A stretch of 64,000 nucleotides of DNA from Nocardioides thalensis (GCF_013410655.1 NZ_JACCFP010000001.1:1945501-2009500); one strand, 5' to 3'. Counted from the first letter of the stretch, positions 15,968 to 25,696 are shown. Translations and numbers: made by a program. The notes: generated by a model from the sequence alone, not told the origin.

Positions 15968-16848
15968 TTGTCCGTCTCCTCGCCGAACGCCTGGACGGCG
16001 GCCTGGTACGACGCCTCGTCGCCGGAGAGGAACCGGTCGTGGAACGCCTGCCAGTCCTCGTCGGAGCCGGAGGCCGCTGCGGCGTACGCCTTCTGGAAGC
16101 GCTCGTCGCGCTCGTAGTCCGGCGTGCACGTCGTGAAGTGCGCGCCGTTGGGCGTCTCGACCACGCCGTCGACCATCATCCGGCTCAGCAGCAGACGCTG
16201 CACCGGCGAGTCGACGGTAAGCCCCGCGGTGTCGACGACCTTCTCCACGGAGAGGTAGGTCTTCTTGGCGGCCATCGCGAAGAGGTCGTCGAAGTAGGGG
16301 TCGGGGCCGAGGTAGGACGCGTTGCCGTGCTCGTCGGCCCGGTTGAGGTGCACCAGCGCGACGTCGAGCTCGAGGGCCGGTACGGCGACCAGCTCCTCCG
16401 CGTCGTCGTACGGACTCGTCACGGTGCGCAGGTGCGGGTTGTTGACGAGGACGTCGGAGCCCAGGCCGGCGCGCATCGGGAGGAACGGCAGCCGCTGGGC
16501 GGCCGCGCGGAGGCCGGTCTGGAACATCCCCTCGTCGAGCTCGACGACCTCGGGGATCAGCTTGTTCTGGCGAGCGCGCTGGAAGTTGGGCTCCAGCGGG
16601 ACGGAGTCGAGGGAGACGAACGCGTAGACCAGCTTGCGCACCTTGCCTGCGCGCGTCAGCAGGCCGACGTCGGCGCCGCCCCAGCTGACGATCGTGAGGT
16701 CGGTGAGGTCGGAGCCGTAGATCGCGCGGACGAGGGCCATCGGCTTGCGCCGCGGTCCCCAGCCGCCGATGCCGATCGTCATCCCGCTCTCGAGGCTGCC
16801 GACGACCTCGTCGATCGACATCCGCTTGTCGCGTGGCTTGTTGCTCAC
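15964..16848 (-). CDS. ipdA: IpdA, alpha subunit of the COCHEA-CoA hydrolase
   Basis: A 294-residue CoA-transferase alpha-type protein with the N-terminal GMTIGIGGWGPRRKPMALVRA glycine-rich segment and VDVALVHLNRADEHGNASYLG typical of the family. Glutamates at 100, 103 and 106 (IPEVVELDEGMF) lie where the catalytic Glu is expected; I cannot say which is used. GTG start at 16848 overlaps echA20 by 4 bases. With IpdB it opens steroid ring C. Confidence 0.92.
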   Translation of the reverse strand: MSNKPRDKRMSIDEVVGSLESGMTIGIGGWGPRRKPMALVRAIYGSDLTDLTIVSWGGADVGLLTRAGKVRKLVYAFVSLDSVPLEPNFQRARQNKLIPEVVELDEGMFQTGLRAAAQRLPFLPMRAGLGSDVLVNNPHLRTVTSPYDDAEELVAVPALELDVALVHLNRADEHGNASYLGPDPYFDDLFAMAAKKTYLSVEKVVDTAGLTVDSPVQRLLLSRMMVDGVVETPNGAHFTTCTPDYERDERFQKAYAAAASGSDEDWQAFHDRFLSGDEASYQAAVQAFGEETDK

Positions 16849-17600
16849 TTCTTCCCCTTCTCGGTACCGGCGAACTCGTCCCGCAGCTCGTCGCTGACGC
16901 CCATCAGGTTGAGCTCGAACGTGAAGCCCTGCTCCCACCGGTAGGACTTGTTGACGTCGATCGGGTCGATGCCGTTGAGCGCCTCCTTGGCGGCGCGGAT
17001 CACCCGGGTGTCCTTGGCGGCGATCTCGCCCGCCACCTTCATCGCCGCGTCGAGCAGCTCCTCGCGTGGCACCACCTCGAGCACCGTGCCGAACGCGACC
17101 AGGTCGGCGGCCTTGATCGTGCGGGCGGTGAAGTAGAGCCTGCGCATCATCTGCTGCGGCACCAGCCGCGCCATGTGCGTGGCGGCGCCGAGCGCGCCTT
17201 GGTTGACCTCGGGCACGCCGAAGTAGGCGTCGTCGCTGGCCACCACGCAGTCGGCGTTGCCCACGAGCCCGACCCCGCCGCCGAGGCAGAACCCGTTGAC
17301 CGCCGCGACGACCGGCACCGCGCACTCGTAGACCGCCTTGAAGGCCGCGTAGCAGCCCTTGTTGGCGCCGATCAGTGCGTCAAAGCCGGTGGTGTTCTGC
17401 ATCTCCTTGATGTCGACGCCGGCGTTGAAGCCCCGCCCCTCGGCGCGCAGCACGACGACCTTGGTCGCCCGGTCCGCGCTCGCCTCGTCGAGGGCCGCCG
17501 CCACGTCGAACCAGCCCTGCACCGTCAGCGCGTTCACCGGGGGAGCGTCCATCGTGATGACGCGGATCCCGTCTGGCCTCAGGTCGCTGGTGATTGTCAT
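16845..17600 (-). CDS. echA20: EchA20, ring-D hydrolase of the crotonase family
   Basis: A 251-residue crotonase-fold protein with the oxyanion-hole motifs GFNAGVDIKEM and NGFCLGGGVGLVGNADCVVAS. In mycobacteria EchA20 hydrolyses ring D of the HIP-derived CoA ester ahead of IpdAB. It is first in the echA20-ipdA-ipdB-ipdC operon, preceded by a clear Shine-Dalgarno (GGAGGACGG) and a leader of about 45 bases, so unlike its divergent neighbour it is not leaderless. A likely -10, TAGGGT, is the outer edge of the operator at 17652. Confidence 0.9.
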   Translation of the reverse strand: MTITSDLRPDGIRVITMDAPPVNALTVQGWFDVAAALDEASADRATKVVVLRAEGRGFNAGVDIKEMQNTTGFDALIGANKGCYAAFKAVYECAVPVVAAVNGFCLGGGVGLVGNADCVVASDDAYFGVPEVNQGALGAATHMARLVPQQMMRRLYFTARTIKAADLVAFGTVLEVVPREELLDAAMKVAGEIAAKDTRVIRAAKEALNGIDPIDVNKSYRWEQGFTFELNLMGVSDELRDEFAGTEKGKK

Positions 17601-17607
17601 CCGTCCT

Positions 17608-17654
17608 CCGTTGGTCGAGTAGCCCGAGCCGCTAGGCGAGGGCGTATCGAGACC
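17608..17654. repeat. REP-like intergenic element (variant)
   Basis: The segment reads GGTCTCGATACGCCCTCG...GGCTACTCGACC on the minus strand, an imperfect inverted repeat of the kind scattered through Nocardioides intergenic regions (from memory). It lies in the echA20 leader and overlaps the operator by 3 bases. It is related in layout to the elements at 26480-26528 and 30078-30131. Confidence 0.5.
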
Positions 17655-17679
17655 CTACCAAGCAAATGCTTGGTAGGGT
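17652..17679. promoter_or_regulatory. Probable KstR2 operator between echA20 and the SDR operon
   Basis: A perfect inverted repeat with 13-base arms (ACCCTACCAAGCA and its complement) around AA. The inner 9-base arms are identical to the site at 3689-3708. It lies between divergent echA20 and the first SDR gene, and its two ends are themselves TAGGGT hexamers that fit as -10 boxes in both directions. Repressor binding would therefore cover both promoters. Confidence 0.82.
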
Positions 17680-17685
17680 TAGGCC

Positions 17686-18456
17686 ATGGCGCTGAACATC
17701 GACCTGTCCGGCCGGGTCGCCCTCGTCACCGGCGGTGCCCGCGGGATCGGTCGCGGCATCACCGAGGTCCTGCTCGAGGCAGGCGCGGCCGTGGTGACCT
17801 GCGGCCGCAGCGAGGCCGAGCCACCCGCGGGCGCGACCCACCGGGTCTGCGACGTCCGCGACGCCGACGCGGTCGCCGCTCTGGTCGACGGCATCGCCGC
17901 CGACCACGGCCGGCTCGACGTGCTCGTCAACAACGCGGGCGGCGCGCCGTACGCACTCGCGGCCGACGCCTCGCCGCGCTTCCACGACAAGATCGTGGGC
18001 CTCAACCTGTCGTCCGCCCTGCTCGTCAGCCAGGCGGCCAACCGTGTCATGCAGGGGCAGGACGGGGGCGGTGTCATCGTCAACATCTCCTCGGTCTCGG
18101 CTGGCCGGCCGTCGCCGGGCACCGCGGCCTACGGCGCAGCCAAGGCAGGGCTCGACGCGCTGACGACCTCGCTCGCGATGGAGTGGGGCCCGCGCGTGCG
18201 CGTGAATGCCGTCGACGTTGGTCTCGTCCGCACCCCCGACACAGCGGACCACTACGGCGGAGACGCCACGGTCGCTGCGATCGAGCGCACCATCCCGCTC
18301 GGTCGGATGGCCGGTCTCGCGGAGATCGGCAACGTCGTCGCGTTCCTCGCGAGCGACCTGTCGTCGTACGTCTCCGGCGCCCGCGTCGCCTGCCACGGCG
18401 GCGGGGAGCAGCCGGTCTTCCTGCACATCGCCCAAGCCGCAATGAAGGAGAACTGA
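17686..18456 (+). CDS. Short-chain dehydrogenase of the HIP cluster (Rv3549c-like)
   Basis: A 256-residue SDR with the cofactor motif VTGGARGIGRGI, NNAGG, catalytic Ser in NISSVSA and YGAAKAG. It is divergent from echA20, as in mycobacteria where Rv3549c and Rv3548c flank echA20. Its step in ring C/D breakdown is not established to my knowledge. ATG 17686 is preceded by TAGGGT with 6 bases between and no Shine-Dalgarno, so the message is likely leaderless with the operator over the -10. Confidence 0.85.
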   Translation: MALNIDLSGRVALVTGGARGIGRGITEVLLEAGAAVVTCGRSEAEPPAGATHRVCDVRDADAVAALVDGIAADHGRLDVLVNNAGGAPYALAADASPRFHDKIVGLNLSSALLVSQAANRVMQGQDGGGVIVNISSVSAGRPSPGTAAYGAAKAGLDALTTSLAMEWGPRVRVNAVDVGLVRTPDTADHYGGDATVAAIERTIPLGRMAGLAEIGNVVAFLASDLSSYVSGARVACHGGGEQPVFLHIAQAAMKEN

Positions 18457-19338
18457 ATGTCCCGTCTGCTCGAAGGCCGCGTCGCCATCGTCACCGGCGC
18501 CGGCCGCGGCATCGGCCGCGCCCACGCCCTGGAGCTCGCGGCCCACGGTGCCAAGGTCGTCGTCAACGACTACGGCGTCTCGCTGGCAGGCGAGGGCACT
18601 GGCGAGACGCCGGCCCAGGAGGTCGTCAACGAGATCGTCGAGCGCGGCGGCCAGGCGGTCGTCAACGGCGCCGACGTCGCGGACTTCGAGGCGGCGGCCG
18701 CCATGGTTCAGCAGGCGATCGACACCTTCGGCGGGCTCGACATCCTGGTCAACAACGCCGGGTTCGTGCGCGACCGGATGCTCGTCAACACCTCGGAGGA
18801 GGAGTGGGACGCCGTCGTCCGGGTCCACCTCAAGGGTCACTTCGCGCCGCTCCGCCACGCCGGCGCCTACTGGCGGGCGGAGGCCAAGGAGGGGCGCCAG
18901 CGCGCCGCGCGGGTGATCAACACGTCGTCGGGCGCGGGTCTCCAGGGCTCGGTGGGCCAGGCGACGTACTCCGCGGCCAAGGCCGGCATCGCCGGCCTGA
19001 CCCTGGTGGCGGCGCAGGAGCTGGGGCGCTACGGCGTGACCGTCAACGCCATCGCGCCGGTCGCCAAGACGCGGATGACGGAGGGCGCGTTCGACACCTC
19101 GGGCATGGCGCTGCCCGAGGACAACTCACCGATCGTCGCGTGGCTCGCCTCGGAGGAGGCCGGCGACGTCACCGGGCGGGTCATCGAGATCGACGGCGGG
19201 AAGATCACCGTCGAGGACGGCTGGCGCCACGGCCCGTCCGACGACAAGGGCTCCCGCTGGGAGGCAGCCGAGGTCGGGCCGGCGCTTCGCAAGCTGCTCG
19301 CGGAGGCGCCGGCGCCGGAGCCGGTCTACGGCGCGTAA
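18457..19338 (+). CDS. Short-chain dehydrogenase of the HIP cluster (Rv3548c-like)
   Basis: A 293-residue SDR starting one base after the previous stop. Motifs: VTGAGRGIGRAHALELA, NNAGFVRDRML, NTSSGAGLQG and YSAAKAG. The pattern with the insertion GVSLAGEG...PAQEVV resembles the hydroxyacyl-CoA dehydrogenase domain of multifunctional beta-oxidation proteins (17-beta-HSD type 4), so it may oxidise a 3-hydroxyacyl-CoA intermediate. It ends 3 bases from the convergent fadA5 stop. Confidence 0.85.
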   Translation: MSRLLEGRVAIVTGAGRGIGRAHALELAAHGAKVVVNDYGVSLAGEGTGETPAQEVVNEIVERGGQAVVNGADVADFEAAAAMVQQAIDTFGGLDILVNNAGFVRDRMLVNTSEEEWDAVVRVHLKGHFAPLRHAGAYWRAEAKEGRQRAARVINTSSGAGLQGSVGQATYSAAKAGIAGLTLVAAQELGRYGVTVNAIAPVAKTRMTEGAFDTSGMALPEDNSPIVAWLASEEAGDVTGRVIEIDGGKITVEDGWRHGPSDDKGSRWEAAEVGPALRKLLAEAPAPEPVYGA

Positions 19339-19341
19339 CCG

Positions 19342-20514
<1,173 letters not shown>

Positions 20515-20515
20515 C

Positions 20516-20529
20516 TAGAACACGTTCTC
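20516..20529. promoter_or_regulatory. KstR-type operator at fadA5
   Basis: TAGAACACGTTCTC matches TnnAACnnGTTnnA except for the last base. It overlaps the leaderless fadA5 -10 box (TAGTTT on the minus strand, 20517-20512). Confidence 0.75.
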
Positions 20530-20613
20530 GCCCCGGGCAACACGACCGGGACACGCCGCCCGAGGATTTACTGAAAGCCTTTCGTATTTGCATGACTATG
20601 TGTAGCCTCCGAT

Positions 20614-20627
20614 GAGAACGTGTTCCA
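20614..20627. promoter_or_regulatory. KstR-type operator at the P450 operon
   Basis: GAGAACGTGTTCCA has both AAC and GTT half-sites and one outer mismatch. A -10-like TAGCCT at 20603-20608 puts the site at the transcription start, upstream of a short leader with a GAAAGG Shine-Dalgarno. Confidence 0.7.
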
Positions 20628-20651
20628 GTCCGCTCGAAAGGTTCCGCAGAC

Positions 20652-21890
20652 GTGACCGCAGTCGACCTGATCCCGCCGGGCTTCGACCCGACGAACCCCG
20701 ACATCAACGCGGTCGCGCTGCCGCACGACGAGTTCAAGGCGCTCCGCTCGACTGCGCCGATCCACTGGGTGGAGCAGGAGCCGGAGGCGCGCGCCGGGTT
20801 CCTCGACACCGGTTACTGGGCGTGCACGCGGCACGAGACCGTCCGCGAGGTGTCGAAGGACAACGACAACTGGTCGACCGCCGAGAACGGCGTGATCATC
20901 CGGTTCGCCCCCGACATGACGCGTGACCAGGTCGAGGTGCAGCGGGCGATGCTCATCCACCACGACCCGCCGAGCCACACCAAGATGCGGGGCATCGTCT
21001 CGCGCGGGTTCACGCCGCGCGCGATCGCGTCGCTCAAGGAGAACCTCCGCGACCGTGCTTACAAGATCGTCGAGGAGGCCGCCGCGAAGGGCTCGGGCGA
21101 CTTCGTCGAGGACCTCGCGGCGGAGCTGCCGCTGCAGGCGATCGCCGACTTCCTCGGCGTGCCGCAGGAGGACCGCAAGAAGCTCTTCGAGTGGTCCAAC
21201 CAGATGATGGCCTACGACGACCCCGACTTCGAGATCGATCCCGCGGTCGCGTCGATGGAGATCCTCGCCTACTTCGATGCGCTCGCCAACGACCGTCGCG
21301 AGAACCCGCGGGACGACATCGTCACCAAGCTGATCCACGCGGGTGAGGACGACGCCCACGGCGCGCTCACCAACGACGAGTTCGGCTTCTTCGTGATCCT
21401 GCTGACCGTCGCCGGCAACGAGACGACGCGCAACGCGATCAGCCACGGCATGCACGCGTTCTTCCAGCACCCCGACCAGTGGGAGCTGTGGAAGGCCGAG
21501 CGTCCCGACACCATGGTCGACGAGGTCATCCGCTGGGCGACGCCGGTGACGGTGTTCCAGCGGACCGCCAAGCAGGACACGGTGCTGTCCGGCCAGGAGA
21601 TCAAGAAGGGCGCCCGCGTCGGTCTCTTCTACGCGTCGGCCAACTTCGACGAGGACGTCTTCGACGACCCGTTCACGTTCAACATCCTCCGCGACCCGAA
21701 CCCGCACGTCGCGTTCGGCGGTCACGGCGCCCACTACTGCATCGGCGCCAACCTCGCGCGGATGGAGATCAAGCTGATCTTCGACGCACTTGCTGACATC
21801 GTGCCCGGCATCAGCCAGGCTGGCGAGCCCCAGCGTCTCCGCTCCGGATGGCTCAACGCCATCAAGGAGCTCCAGGTCAACTACAAGTAG
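20652..21890 (+). CDS. cyp125: Steroid C26/27 monooxygenase, CYP125-type P450 (copy 1)
   Basis: A 412-residue soluble cytochrome P450. Seen: I-helix motif VAGNETTRNAISHGM, K-helix ExxR in DEVIRWATPV, and the heme loop FGGHGAHYCIGANLAR, whose cysteine is the axial ligand. The heme loop and the ending RLRSGWLNAIKELQV are those of CYP125, which oxidises the terminal side-chain carbon of cholest-4-en-3-one. It is divergent from fadA5 as in mycobacteria and has a KstR site. A close paralog follows 14 bases downstream. Confidence 0.9.
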   Translation: MTAVDLIPPGFDPTNPDINAVALPHDEFKALRSTAPIHWVEQEPEARAGFLDTGYWACTRHETVREVSKDNDNWSTAENGVIIRFAPDMTRDQVEVQRAMLIHHDPPSHTKMRGIVSRGFTPRAIASLKENLRDRAYKIVEEAAAKGSGDFVEDLAAELPLQAIADFLGVPQEDRKKLFEWSNQMMAYDDPDFEIDPAVASMEILAYFDALANDRRENPRDDIVTKLIHAGEDDAHGALTNDEFGFFVILLTVAGNETTRNAISHGMHAFFQHPDQWELWKAERPDTMVDEVIRWATPVTVFQRTAKQDTVLSGQEIKKGARVGLFYASANFDEDVFDDPFTFNILRDPNPHVAFGGHGAHYCIGANLARMEIKLIFDALADIVPGISQAGEPQRLRSGWLNAIKELQVNYK

Positions 21891-21904
21891 CGAGGCCGTG
21901 TGCG

Positions 21905-23158
21905 ATGACCGCCGTCCTGCCCGAGGGCTTCGACTTCACCGATCCTGACGTCAACTGGGCGGCGGTCCCGCACGAACAGTTCCGCGAGCTGCGCCGTACC
22001 GCCCCGGTCGCCTGGATCGAGCAGAAGCCCGGCTCGTACGACGGGTTCGCGCCCGAGTCGGGGTCCGGCTACTGGGCCGCGACCAAGCACGCCGAGGTCG
22101 CGGCGGTCTCGAAGAACAGCAAGCAGTTCTCCAACGCGGAGAACGGCGCGATCATCCGGTTCCCGGAGGGCATGACGCGCGCGGACGTCGAGATGCAGCG
22201 GGTGATGATCCTCAACCAGGACCCGCCCGACCACGCGACGATGCGGCACATCGTGTCGAGGGCGTTCACGCCGCGCTCGATCAACACGCTCGAGCAGATC
22301 ATGCGCGAGCGGGCGCACAAGATCGTCAGCGACGCGGTCGCGCGGGGGAGCGGCAATTTCGTCGAGGAGGTCGCGGCCGAGCTGCCCCTCCAGGCGATCG
22401 CCGACCTGATCGGCGTACCGATGGCGGACCGGCACCGCCTCTTCCACTGGTCCAACCAGATGCTCGCCAGCGAGGACCCCGACTACGCGGAGGTCGACGG
22501 CCAGGAGGCGGCGGCCGAGGTGCTCATGTACGCCATGGGGATGGCCGCGGAGCACAAGGCGCTCATCGAGGCGGGCACGCCGCGCGACGACCTCATCACC
22601 CGGCTGCTCCAGGCCGACGAGGAGGGCCGAGGTCTCAACGACGACGAGTTCGGCTACTTCGTCATCATCCTGACCGTCGCCGGCAACGAGACGACCCGCA
22701 ACGCGATCAGCCACGGGATGAACGCGTTCCTCGACAACCCCGACCAGTGGGAGCTCTGGAAGCGCGAGCGGCCGGACACGATGGTCGACGAGGTCGTCCG
22801 GTGGGCGACGCCGGTGACGGTGTTCCAGCGCACCGCCCTCGAGGACGTCGAGGTCGGGGGAGTGCCGGTCAAGAAGGGCCAGCGCGTCGGCATCTTCTAC
22901 GCCTCGGCCAACTTCGACGAGGACGTCTTCGAGGACCCGTTCCGCTTCGACATCACCCGCGATCCCAATCCGCACGTCGGGTTCGGCGGCCACGGCGCCC
23001 ACTACTGCCTCGGCGCCAACCTCGCCCGTCAGGAGATCCGGGTGATCTTCGACGCGCTGGCCGACGTCGCGCCCGACATCAGCAAGCTCGCCGAGCCGAA
23101 GCGGCTGCGCCACGGCTGGATCAACGGGATCAAGGATCTCCAGGTCCGCTACGCGTAA
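21905..23158 (+). CDS. CYP125-type P450 (copy 2)
   Basis: A 417-residue paralog of the preceding P450 with the same I-helix (VAGNETTRNAISHGM), ExxR (DEVVRWATPV) and heme loop (FGGHGAHYCLGANLAR). It differs mainly at the N-terminus, where an extra segment (KPGSYDGFAPESGSG) lies near the substrate-access region, and in the stretch around residue 190. It is in the same operon as copy 1, so co-expressed under KstR. Different side-chain substrates or stereochemistry are possible; the sequence alone does not show which. Confidence 0.88.
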   Translation: MTAVLPEGFDFTDPDVNWAAVPHEQFRELRRTAPVAWIEQKPGSYDGFAPESGSGYWAATKHAEVAAVSKNSKQFSNAENGAIIRFPEGMTRADVEMQRVMILNQDPPDHATMRHIVSRAFTPRSINTLEQIMRERAHKIVSDAVARGSGNFVEEVAAELPLQAIADLIGVPMADRHRLFHWSNQMLASEDPDYAEVDGQEAAAEVLMYAMGMAAEHKALIEAGTPRDDLITRLLQADEEGRGLNDDEFGYFVIILTVAGNETTRNAISHGMNAFLDNPDQWELWKRERPDTMVDEVVRWATPVTVFQRTALEDVEVGGVPVKKGQRVGIFYASANFDEDVFEDPFRFDITRDPNPHVGFGGHGAHYCLGANLARQEIRVIFDALADVAPDISKLAEPKRLRHGWINGIKDLQVRYA

Positions 23159-23162
23159 GTTC

Positions 23163-23176
23163 GTGACGTGGATCAC
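23163..23176. promoter_or_regulatory. CRP/GlxR-like site
   Basis: GTGA-N6-TCAC (GTGACGTGGATCAC) fits the core of actinobacterial CRP-family operators. It starts 5 bases after the P450 stop and lies just upstream of a GATACT -10-like box for the small membrane protein gene. Confidence 0.4.
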
Positions 23177-23197
23177 TCCGAGCGCGATACTTCGAAC

Positions 23198-23353
23198 ATG
23201 AGCGACATCGACGTCGAGCAGTTCCAGGGCTTCTCCGAGAACCACTACCAGCACGGCATGCACACGCTGGCCTGGATCACGCTGTGGTTGATCATCATCT
23301 CCGGCGTCGGGGCCGGGATCTTCGGGATGATCTGGGGCATCACCAGCAACTGA
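23198..23353 (+). CDS. Small membrane protein (51 aa)
   Basis: A polar N-terminus (DVEQFQGFSENHYQHGMHT) is followed by one transmembrane segment (about residues 24-48). GATACT ends 6 bases before the ATG, suggesting leaderless expression. The family is unknown. Its place after the P450s is suggestive but it has its own promoter-like signals. Confidence 0.55.
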   Translation: MSDIDVEQFQGFSENHYQHGMHTLAWITLWLIIISGVGAGIFGMIWGITSN

Positions 23354-23378
23354 TCGTCGGCACGAGGCGGAGAGACGG

Positions 23379-23846
23379 GTGACGGGCAGCCCGGTCGGCC
23401 TCCGTGCCGCAACGACAGAAGACGCGCCGATCCTCGCCGAGCTCGCCGTCGCCGCCTACTCGATCTACCTGCCGCGGCTGCCAGCGGGCGTCCGCCCCGG
23501 GCCGCTCCAGACCGACTACCAGGCCGCCGTCGAGCGGGACGAGGTGTGGGTCGCCGAGCTCGACGACGGGGTGGTCGCGGGCTTCCTGATCCTCGTCCGG
23601 CAGGAGGACCACCTGCTTCTCGAGAACGTCGCTGTCCACCCGGCGTTCCAGGGACGAGGCATCGGCCGCGCGTTTCTCGAGCTCGCGGAGCAGCGAGCGG
23701 CTGCGTACGAGCTTCCGTCGATCCGGCTGTACACCCATGCGGTCATGGTGGAGAACCAGCAGCTCTACGAGCGGTGGGGCTACGTCGAGACTGCTCGACG
23801 TCGGGACGGCGAGTTCGAGCGAGTCTTCTACGAGAAGGACCTCTGA
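23379..23846 (+). CDS. GNAT N-acetyltransferase
   Basis: A 155-residue GNAT with the acetyl-CoA loop VHPAFQGRGIGRAFLELA and the C-terminal NQQLYERWGYVETARR motif. GTG start. Its 3' end overlaps the convergent sigma-factor gene by 19 bases. Substrate unknown. Confidence 0.82.
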   Translation: MTGSPVGLRAATTEDAPILAELAVAAYSIYLPRLPAGVRPGPLQTDYQAAVERDEVWVAELDDGVVAGFLILVRQEDHLLLENVAVHPAFQGRGIGRAFLELAEQRAAAYELPSIRLYTHAVMVENQQLYERWGYVETARRRDGEFERVFYEKDL

Positions 23847-24328
23847 GGCCCCGACAGGTCGTCGATCGGAAGCGTGGTCCGCAGGCGCGCAAGTCCTTCG
23901 CGTGCATACGACTTCACCGTGCCGAGCGAGAGCCCGAGACGGGCGGCGGTCTCGCGCTCGGTGAGGTCCTCGTAGTAGCGCAGCACGACCACGGCGCGCT
24001 GGCGTGGCGAGAGCTTCAGCAGGGCCGCGCGCAGGATGTCGCGCTCGGACCCGTCATCGGCGCCGACAGGGGAGTCGGGCAGCACGGCCGTTGAGACCTC
24101 CCGCCAGCGCCGGCGCCGCCAGCGGTTGATGCTCTCTCGGGCGAGCACTCGCCGCACGTAAGGCTCGGGGTGGTCGGCGATCCGCGACCACTTGGGCACG
24201 ACCTTGATGAGCGTCGTCTGGACGAGGTCCTCGGCGTCGGCATGCGACCCGGTCAGCAGGTACGCCGACTTGAGGAGCGCGCCGCGGCGCGCGGCGACGA
24301 ACGACTCGAAGTCGTCACGGCCGGACAC
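23828..24328 (-). CDS. SigE-family sigma factor
   Basis: A 166-residue ECF-type sigma factor. Region 2 has LLKSAYLLTGSHADAEDLVQTT and an Arg-rich segment (NRWRRRRWREV); region 4 has LSPRQRAVVVLRYYEDLTE and TAARLGLSLGTVKSYAREGL. GTG start at 24328, overlapping the upstream membrane-protein gene by 14 bases. It is the second sigma factor of this type in the window and, like the first, is coupled to a membrane protein, but in reverse order. Confidence 0.87.
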   Translation of the reverse strand: MSGRDDFESFVAARRGALLKSAYLLTGSHADAEDLVQTTLIKVVPKWSRIADHPEPYVRRVLARESINRWRRRRWREVSTAVLPDSPVGADDGSERDILRAALLKLSPRQRAVVVLRYYEDLTERETAARLGLSLGTVKSYAREGLARLRTTLPIDDLSGPQRSFS

Positions 24329-25619
24329 GGCGCCTCCATCGGAGTACTGCGATGCCGCCCGCGAGGACGACAGCGACGCCGCCGCCGAGGACGAGACGCG
24401 GGTCCCACTGCGACGGGGGCTCGGGCGCGTCGTACGTGGGTGCCGCCCACGCGTCTGCGGCCACGAGGGGCTGGATCAGCCAGTCGGTCTGGCTCTGGTT
24501 GTCCACGAGGACGGTGCTTTCGCCCGTGCGCACGTCGACCGCCAGGAAAGGAACGCTCGACGCGGACCGATCGGTGAAGCGGCGGACAACGACGGTCCGC
24601 TCATCACGCCAGGCGACCACTTGGTGAGCTCTGGCTTCAGGGACGCGCGTGAGATCGACCGTCCCATCGCGGGCGATCGTCCCGACGACGAGGGGAGCAC
24701 CCGCGCCCGAGTCGGTCCGGCTCGGGCCGTCAGTATCGAGATCCCCCGCGATCTGTCCACCGGGCCCGAGGGCGGCGTGCTCGGCCGGGAGATCCATTCG
24801 GATCCTGACGGGCTCGGCCCCGTCGAGGCTGAGTCGTGCGGTACGACCCTGCACCGACATCAGGATGTCGTCGCCGTAGGCACTCGCCTCGTAGAAGTCC
24901 GGGGCGAACGGAGCCTCCTTCCAGCCTGCGGTCGGGGCCCACTGCCAGGGGTCACCCCCGCGCGAAAGTGTGCGCGTCTTGTCGGCGAACCGGTAGGCGT
25001 CGACCCACAGGGTGTGACCGGTCCAGATCATGCCCTCCGGTGACATGCCCCAGGGGGCATCGAAGTCCCGCCGATCGGTCTCTCCGGTCACCGTGTCGTA
25101 GACGGCCACTCCTTCGACGAAGACGTCGGACGAGCTCGATGCGGTGGCCGTCCAGAATGCCAAGTAGCGCCCGTCCGGGGACAGCGCGACATCGGGAAGG
25201 CTGCTGTTCGTCAAGGCGTCGACTGGCAGATCGAGGAAGCGGTAGTCCCCGGTCTCGCCAGAGACGCCGACCACGCCGTAGTCGCCGCCGGTCCACGACG
25301 ACCGCTCAGCACCGATCACGGCCACGAGCGGTCCGATGGGCCCGGATTCCTCGGTGCCGGGCAGCCAGCCGCTCGGCTCGTAGAACCGGTCCGGCAGCCG
25401 CAGCTCGGCCTCCGCCGACGCGGGTGCGACCGGACCCGGCGACTGCTGCCACCAGCCGATCCCGAGTGCAGCGACCAGGGCAACCGTGGCGCCGGCGATC
25501 ACCTGGGTGCCCCGGCGGCGTCGTACCAACCGGCGCCCCCGATCCCAGAGATCCGGCTCGGCCTGGCCTGCGGGCGCGTCGGCGGCGAGGTCGACGAGGC
25601 GGTCGTGCAGCGTGGTCAT
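24315..25619 (-). CDS. Membrane-anchored beta-propeller-like protein coupled to the sigma factor
   Basis: A 434-residue protein. The cytosolic N-terminus (about 1-37, ending RRLVRRRRG) is followed by a transmembrane helix (about 38-57), a large exported domain with repeated beta segments (LSPDGRYLAFWTA, VAVYDTVTGETD), and a second transmembrane helix near the end (LVLGGGVAVVLAGGIAVLRW) with an Arg-rich tail. A TolB/WD-like propeller is likely but not proven. Its overlap with the sigma gene suggests a role in signal input. GGAGG precedes the ATG. Confidence 0.65.
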   Translation of the reverse strand: MTTLHDRLVDLAADAPAGQAEPDLWDRGRRLVRRRRGTQVIAGATVALVAALGIGWWQQSPGPVAPASAEAELRLPDRFYEPSGWLPGTEESGPIGPLVAVIGAERSSWTGGDYGVVGVSGETGDYRFLDLPVDALTNSSLPDVALSPDGRYLAFWTATASSSSDVFVEGVAVYDTVTGETDRRDFDAPWGMSPEGMIWTGHTLWVDAYRFADKTRTLSRGGDPWQWAPTAGWKEAPFAPDFYEASAYGDDILMSVQGRTARLSLDGAEPVRIRMDLPAEHAALGPGGQIAGDLDTDGPSRTDSGAGAPLVVGTIARDGTVDLTRVPEARAHQVVAWRDERTVVVRRFTDRSASSVPFLAVDVRTGESTVLVDNQSQTDWLIQPLVAADAWAAPTYDAPEPPSQWDPRLVLGGGVAVVLAGGIAVLRWRRRVRP

Positions 25620-25696
25620 GGTGTCCTCCAGGGTGGGGCTTCACCCATCACCACGCCACGACCCACTCCGAAGGAGGGGGCTCGGGTCGAGAAATC

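Noticed and set aside
3689..17679. The two KstR2-type palindromes as transposon ends
   Set aside because: They are each complete palindromes at divergent promoters, there is no transposase between them, and kstR2 is in the controlled operon.
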